Source: Ipomoea triloba
Lineage: Eukaryota; Streptophyta; Magnoliopsida; Solanales; Convolvulaceae
Assembly: GCF_003576645.1 (NCBI RefSeq)
Contig: NC_044927.1
Location: 19,454,217 to 19,518,216, forward strand
Length of the DNA: 64,000 nucleotides
Direction: 5' to 3'
Shown here: positions 58,390 to 64,000 of the stretch, piece after piece
Numbering within the stretch: position 1 is the first letter of the stretch
How the letters are laid out: every line of letters begins with the position of its first letter
The notes under the pieces: generated by a model
What the model was told of the DNA's origin: nothing
What the model saw: only the letters and a program-made list of their open reading frames with translations
Database searches by the model: none
Translations under genes and position numbers: made by a program

Positions 58390-60600
58390 GACTGTAGGAT
58401 ATATGAGTGTGCGAACTCGGGTCATATCAGTAGGTCAAACGTTCCTGAGCAAGCATAGGTTAGGTAAAAATCCAAAACTCCCCCACCCAAAGCATTGAAT
58501 GCGCTTTATATAGGGGACCGAAGGGGACACATGTCGGGGCTCGGCATGCGAGCCACATATGCATTCATTGGGCAAGTTAAAGGCAATGTTGATATGCCCA
58601 CGTGTAAATTAAAGAGTTTCCTGACACGCTCATTTCTAGCGAGATCGGGTAGAGTGCCTTAATTTGTGCTTGTCTCTCAGTCTAAGTGGCCTTACGGCTA
58701 GAGACACCCGGCCCAAGGGGATGTTACATAGTAGCTACTATCGTTGGCGGTGAACGTGCATCTTATGTCGGGTCGAGTAGAATCTGAATAGAGTCAAACA
58801 AGGTCAGAAAGCACGCCCAACGGCATACCACATACGTATCAAGCAAGTATATAGACCCACACCCAAGGGTTATTCCCTATCAAGTAGCCTCCCAGTCCGT
58901 GTCCCGAAACCAACTAATTTTGAGGGGCTCGGATTACCAACTCCAACCAAAACCCGGTCATGAAGACCTTCTACTGAGCCGAGGTTGTGTGCGACGGGGG
59001 GTCTATAGTGAAGCACACGGATCTTCAATTCGTTCAGGTTGTTTCGCGCGACACGTATCGCATTCTTGATGATAGCGGTTTCAAATTGAAATTTCAATTT
59101 TTTCCGCCTCCTCTGCCTATAAATAAAGTGTAGTGGTGGGATAGAATCACGCCTCTCTTTATCACAATCACTACTACAAAAAAAAAGATACTACGTCGCC
59201 CAATCAACGTTGATTTTTGAGAAACCGACGTTATATGTCAATAAAATAAAGAAAAAATAATATATATTATTTATGACGTCGGTTTATGGCAACAACCGAG
59301 GTCGTAAATATTTTTTTTTAAATATTAAGACATACGATGTCGGTTCTATGTAGAACCGACGTCGTATGTTTTAAATAATTTTATTTAAAAAAATAAAGAC
59401 ATACGAGGTCGGTTCTACATAGAACCGACGTCGTATGTTTTAAATAATTTAAAAGAAAACAAATTAAAGACATATGACGTCGGTTTTATATAGAACCGAC
59501 GTGGTATGTTTTAAATAATTTGTTTTTAAAAAATGAAAACAAATTCTAAATAAAATTTTTAAAAAATCATATATAGCCTAACTTAGAGCCAAAATCCCCA
59601 TGTATCGCCACAGGCCATATAATTATATATAATATTATATAAATTTTTTCCGTAGCTCGCTATATCGCCACAACGCCCAGTACTTGTAGCAGTAGTAGTT
59701 CGTCGGCTCTCAAAGTGCCACAACGTCCGTAGTTCGTCGCTATAAACATTTGCAAGAGTGCTACATTCATACTCTCCTTCTCCAGCAAGAAGACAACTTC
59801 GCCACCGCCGTCGTGGCTGAGAGTGCCATTATCCTCAATAGTAACTAATGCAATAGCAACGCCCAGTACTTGGAGAATTTTTCCAGTACGATGATGATGA
59901 TGATGATGATGATGATGAATAACAGCGCTGATCTAAAAGCTTCCGTTCGAAGAACGAGAAGAAGAAGTGTTCCGTTCCAGCACTGATCTGAAAGAATAAC
60001 AACACTGATCGAGAAGAAGAAGTGTTCGAAGAAAGCCCGTTCACGCTGATCTGAAAGCTTCCACTCCATAGCTGCGCTTCTGATTCGGAAGCTCGTTCAC
60101 GCTGAGGCTGAGGCTATTTACGCTCTAGCGCTTCCGTTCTAGATTTCAAGACCGATCTCTGTGCTCCAGAGCTTCCGTTCTAGATTTCAAGAGGCGGTTG
60201 ATCTTCCATTCCATTCTCTGTCACGCTAAGAGGCGGCTGTGGATATCGCCGATACGCTACCATTTATAGTTTTGTTTTAATTAAAAAAATAGAGATAAGG
60301 ACGTCGTATGTACGTATTTAAAAAATTAAAAATAATATATGACTCGTATAATTTATTTATAACGTCTGCCAGGACTACGTCGCCAAAAAAACGTCGTATG
60401 TCCAAAATAACTGACGTTAAAAGGTATTTTTGTAGTAGTGAATCTTGAGAGCTTCCCGAGCTAAGCACTTGAGCCATTTACTAAGCCCGACCCAACCAAA
60501 GCGTCCAATCACACTACTCGGTAAGTCCTCGTCCTTGAATTTAGTTGTTTTTCCTATCCGATTTTTAGTTTTTAGTCTTCTCGGTTAACTTCCCATTCTA
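58390..60600 (+). mobile_element. Gypsy-like LTR/leader region upstream of gag
   Basis: GC-richer non-coding sequence with a TATA box CCTATAAATAAAG at about 59117 on the plus strand, about 1.5 kb before the gag ATG (about 240 bp without the CACTA insertion). The left boundary is not fixed. The CACTA element at 59169-60440 lies in the leader. Confidence 0.5.
59169..60440. mobile_element. Non-autonomous CACTA element, 1,272 bp, perfect 3-bp TSD
   Basis: Ends CACTACTACAAAAA and TTTTTGTAGTAGTG. AAT duplicates are at 59166-59168 and 60441-60443. Subterminal palindromes of about 38 bp (core GGTTCTATGTAGAACCGACG) lie at 59331-59369, 59399-59438 and 59471-59509. Such repeats are the binding region for CACTA transposases. 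A (GAT)n run is at about 59891-59918. There is no transposase. Confidence 0.92.
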
Positions 60601-60628
60601 AGTGTTTTCCCCTCCTAAAGAAAAAGTC

Positions 60629-61140
60629 ATGTTGGATTTGGACAGCCAGAACGTCTCAGTCCTGGATTATGAAGACGACGTTGGGGTCAAGTCATTCTTG
60701 GTATCTTCGTACAACTCCATCATCGAGGAGGTCGAGCAATTCTTGGAAGATCGAGGAGATTCGCCGAGCGCAACCACATATCAACCCGCCGCAGGGCCGA
60801 GCACACTTGAGGCATTTCTACCCGAGGATGTCGGTCCCTCCATTCAGATAACATCTCATCCGTCTTCTTCTCACCCCGGCCCCTCAGCTTCTTGTCTAGT
60901 CACTGCCTCTCCCATCCCCCAAGTTCCCAATGTCCCCTCGGTGCAAATCTGAGCCCACACTTTAGCTAGTGGGAGACATAAATTCCTAAGTAGCAAGGCC
61001 TTCGAAACATACCTTCCCCTCCTCACCACAATCGAGTTTCAAGACCTATTTGGCCTCCTAGAAGGTCGGGCTACGTTTGACACTCGGCGTAGCCTTGGGA
61101 ACATTATAGAGCATTACCGACAGTTTCACGTTTGTCGGGC
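60629..61140 (+). pseudogene. Retrotransposon gag-like ORF, 5' part
   Basis: The ATG at 60629 opens an acidic N-terminus (MLDLDSQNVSVLDYEDD), then a Ser/Pro-rich stretch (SHPSSSHPGPSAS). One in-frame TGA lies at 60950-60952. Beyond it the frame continues with SKAFETYLPLLTTIEFQDLF and SLGNIIEHYRQFH, which look like the structural part of a plant gypsy ORF1. The right edge, where inserted leader-like DNA begins, is uncertain (61140-61272). Confidence 0.5.
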
Positions 61141-61272
61141 CATTTTGCTTATAGATCATTCCAAATTTCATGAGATTAGGACTAATTTGTGGTTATTTTG
61201 CAAGGAGTTTGGTTTGGAAAGCTTTGGAAGCAAACATGAATATTTTCATGCATTTTGGAGGGAACTAGAGTA

Positions 61273-62915
61273 AAAAGGGAACATTTTGGATGCATCTGGA
61301 GTCCATGGGAGTCAAGGAGAAGCTAAGAGGATGGATAAAACAATTCCAATGGAGCCTAAGAGTGGTACTTTCAATTGTTTTGATCATATGGAAAAGTGGA
61401 ACAAGAGCCAAAAAGTTGAAATTCTCGCATAGATCGGTCACTGTTCGGTACTTGGATGATATCTTAGGCTTAGAAATATCCAAATTGAGTGATTCTTGTG
61501 TCATTGGAAAGAAGACTCAAAGCGATACAACTATTATGAGACATCAAAGCTTAAAAAGGAAGCCAAAACGGTCAAAATCGTCCAAACTTACAGATTTTGT
61601 TCAAATCTGTCACTATTCGGTATTTTGACTATATCTCAGCCTAGGAATGTACAAATGAGATGATTCTTGATCCATTGGAAAGAAAACTTGAAGGGATACA
61701 ACTTTTGTGAAGACCATAAATCTAGAATATGACGTTTTGAAGGTCAAAATATACGGCCAAGAACACGGCCCGTGTAGGTAGCCGTGGCTTTTTCATTGAT
61801 TTACAGTGCAAAACAGCAGTTTCGAGAGGCCTGCTACATGGCCACCTACACGGGCCATGTAGGTGGCCGTGTGGCTAATGCTCTATTTACATTTAAGATC
61901 GTTTTGAGCATTTTGAACTCAGTTTTAACCCATGGTTGAACCCTAGACACTCCCTTTCACTTCTTTTCATATTTTTAGGTTAGATTAGGCTTAGATTTAG
62001 GTTCCTAAACATATTTGAAGGTTGTAATCTTGGATTTGAAGCTTGAATTTCAAGATTCTACCACCCATTTTCATAGAGAAGATTTTCTTTCCTTTATCTC
62101 TTTCTTTTGCAAGATTTATGTTTTTTACTGGTGCTTTTGTGTTCCTTATACTATTTAATCATGAGTAGTTAGTTTATGGACTTGAGTTAGGGTTGTATTA
62201 TCTATTTTGATGCTTAAGTTGTGATTATTGTGAAAAAGGGGAAGAAGCCCAACCTAGGGTTCATGTGTGTATGAGGGTACTGTGTTTGAATCTTGTTAAT
62301 GTTTGATGTACACATTCATTGACATGTATTTGGAGGATTCATTGCCTCAATGAGAGTTTAGGTGATGAATTCGAGCTACCTCTTGCATAAACCCGACTTT
62401 TCCTATGAAAATGGGGGAAATTGGGGGTTTAAGATGCTTTGTGTGCTTGATGGACTTGGAATAGATACACCATAAAAGTGGGGCAATTCCTTGTTCTAAT
62501 CCTTGTTAATTTGCTCATGTGAGTGACTTATAAACTAGGGTACCTATGTGCATTCCCAATTGACTCTTTGGTTATTTGTTCTCCCTAACCCCGTAAGTTG
62601 TTGAAACATCTAGATGATAATGCTCTCTAGCTTGAGTCCTATTTCTTTATTTTGTATTTATCTCTTGTCCATATGTGTTTGTTCTACCTTGTTGTTGTTT
62701 GCTCAGCTTCTTGTTGATCTCCTTATGCTAGTGCCTAGTTTTGTGATCGCATATTGCGTGCCATAAACCCCAATCCTAACTTCTAGTTGATCTCCTAAGC
62801 TAGTCAACCCGGCTCTAGAAGGTTACTTTTCCTATTTATAATTCGCTAAGTAACTTAACTCGTTCATGTATAAGCTCAGTTCGGGTTTGCACTAACCCCC
62901 TTTCTTCAATTTTTT
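61273..62915 (+). mobile_element. Gypsy leader/LTR-like insertion in gag
   Basis: ORF-poor sequence between gag-like parts. Two related ~200-bp units lie at 61330-61540 and 61560-61730 (CGGTCACTGTTCGGTACTTG versus CTGTCACTATTCGGTATTTT). Repeats and palindromes of the type CACCTACACGGGCCATGTAG lie at 61765-61885. These are typical of long plant gypsy LTRs. Ends and TSD are not resolved. Confidence 0.45.
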
Positions 62916-62921
62916 GCAGGA

Positions 62922-63452
62922 ATGGGGTTGGAGGAATCATTCGGAGATACCAACCCCCAAGTTTCCCGCCCAAAGATAACCTTGGGCAAGAATAGGGCTA
63001 CTTCTTCAACGGCTGTCACCTCGAGGCTACTGCTAACGACCTTGGTCATGACAAGCTTGGGACCCGAGTTACCCTTAACTCGAGCCCCAAGTAAGCGGGT
63101 GAAGGAGAAGGCAACCGAGAGGGAAAAAGAGGTGCGGTAAAAAAACACTAAGGGGGTCGGTGTCTCCCGACCACACTTCACTGATCGATGCTCTTCTATC
63201 CAGAGAGAGTCAGTCGGGACGTCATCTAGGTGAGTTCAGGCCCGACCAGTTTCGGTTGTCCCTTCTTTTGAATTACTAACCTTTTCCCTTTTCTATTTTA
63301 CCCAGCTCGATAGCAATCTTGCTAGCCTGTTCTATTGTGCTAAGGGCGCCGAATAGGCGTAGCAAAAAGACGCGAAGGCCGCCAAGTGCTCCATCGCTCG
63401 ACGAGATGCAAAGATCTAGGTGCTAGAGGGGAAGATAGTGGAGCTTGAGAGG
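62922..63452 (+). pseudogene. Gag-like continuation, middle part
   Basis: The frame 62922-63140 is Thr/Ser/Lys-rich (TLGKNRATSSTAVTSR, RVKEKATEREKEVR). After broken sequence, KAAKCSIARRDAKI and VLEGKIVELER suggest a coiled coil, running into the target duplication of the hAT MITE at 63445-63452. Confidence 0.45.
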
Positions 63453-63581
63453 TAGGGATGGCAACGGGGCGGGGCGGGGAATGGAAAATAGTCCCCATCC
63501 CCGTCCCCGCGGGGAATTAGGCGGGGACGGGGAATATTAATTCTTAGTCAACATGTAATTTTAATTATTAAAACTACGATT

Positions 63582-63643
<62 letters not shown>

Positions 63644-63826
63644 CTTAATTAAAATAATTATTCGGGGACGGGGCAGGGCGGGGAGGGGTATCCCCGTCCC
63701 TCCCGGCAGGGAATTAAAAAAATTCCCCGTCCCCGTCCCCGATCCCCGAAATTTTTCCCCATCCCCGTCCCCGTTTCAAACAGGGACGGGGATCCCCGGC
63801 GGGGACGGGGCACATTGCCATCCCTA
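63453..63826. mobile_element. hAT-type MITE, 374 bp, perfect 8-bp TSD
   Basis: TAGGGATGGCAACGGGGCGG at the left mirrors GGGGCACATTGCCATCCCTA at the right. TTGAGAGG duplicates lie at 63445-63452 and 63827-63834. GC-rich CCCCGTCCCC subterminal arrays surround a (TA)n core (63588-63640). Confidence 0.9.
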
Positions 63827-63834
63827 TTGAGAGG

Positions 63835-64000
63835 GAGTTCAATCAAACCGTGGAAGAATATAAATCGTCTCCGGCTTTCCTCAATGACGCCGTGATGATC
63901 CCCAGGTTGCTTGCTGAGCAAATTTTTAGGGATCCAGCCGTGGCAGAACCTTTCTTTACTTCTCTACTCGGAACGCAAACCGGGCAAGACATGGTGAGGA
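63835..64000 (+). pseudogene. Gag-like continuation, runs off the window
   Basis: After the MITE the frame resumes with EFNQTVEEYKSSPAFLNDAV and LLAEQIFRDPAVAEPFF, open to the window edge. Removing the MITE and one TTGAGAGG joins it to VELER upstream. Confidence 0.5.

Noticed and set aside
61290..61628. 112-codon ORF as a gene
   Set aside because: It lies in duplicated non-coding leader-like retroelement sequence and has no domain.

Overview
The window is nuclear DNA of a flowering plant, most likely a eudicot. The evidence is an AT-rich background, spliced plant genes with GT-AG introns, telo-box and site II promoter motifs, and dense plant-type LTR retrotransposons, MULEs, hAT, CACTA and Harbinger-like elements and tRNA-derived SINEs. 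I cannot name the species from the sequence.

Two intact host genes are visible. A two-exon HD-Zip class I transcription factor lies on the + strand (16638-17394, 197 aa). A five-exon ubiquitin-ribosomal protein L40 fusion gene lies on the - strand (33106-34986, exactly 128 aa), with a TATA box, telo-box and site II motif upstream. An isolated 96-nt coding-like exon (- strand, 21809-21904) and a 61-codon ORF (53466-53651) are the only other candidates for host coding sequence. Everything else is mobile DNA or unassigned AT-rich spacer.

Layout. 1-3.3 kb: a nest of at least four elements, including a solo LTR with perfect target duplication. 3.3-16 kb: spacer, SINEs, several MITEs and a duplicated 0.33-kb block. 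16.6-17.4 kb: HD-Zip gene. 18-24 kb: a 1-kb MITE, retroelement leader sequence and a broken hAT transposase. 24.2-30.4 kb: a decayed Ty3/gypsy pol split by a 3,255-bp solo LTR with perfect TSD. 31.3-32.7 kb: a MULE with about 125-bp TIRs. 33-35.2 kb: the L40 gene. 36.2-46.9 kb: a 10.6-kb LTR element with matching 5-bp TSD whose interior is a large inverted repeat with an extra inverted LTR. 47.4-53 kb: a truncated Tat-like gypsy pol and further LTR-like segments holding two copies of a palindromic MITE. 56.2-57.5 kb: a Pack-MULE carrying a broken UPL5 (HECT E3 ligase) 5' fragment. 58.4-64 kb: a gypsy-like leader and gag region interrupted by a CACTA element, a second leader-like block and a hAT MITE.

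The genes do not form a pathway. The value of the window is its nested transposon stratigraphy: many insertions can be delimited to the base by target-site duplications. I found no convincing previously undescribed multi-gene system. The most unusual structures are the inverted-repeat LTR element, the UPL5 Pack-MULE, and a MITE family built of internal palindromes.
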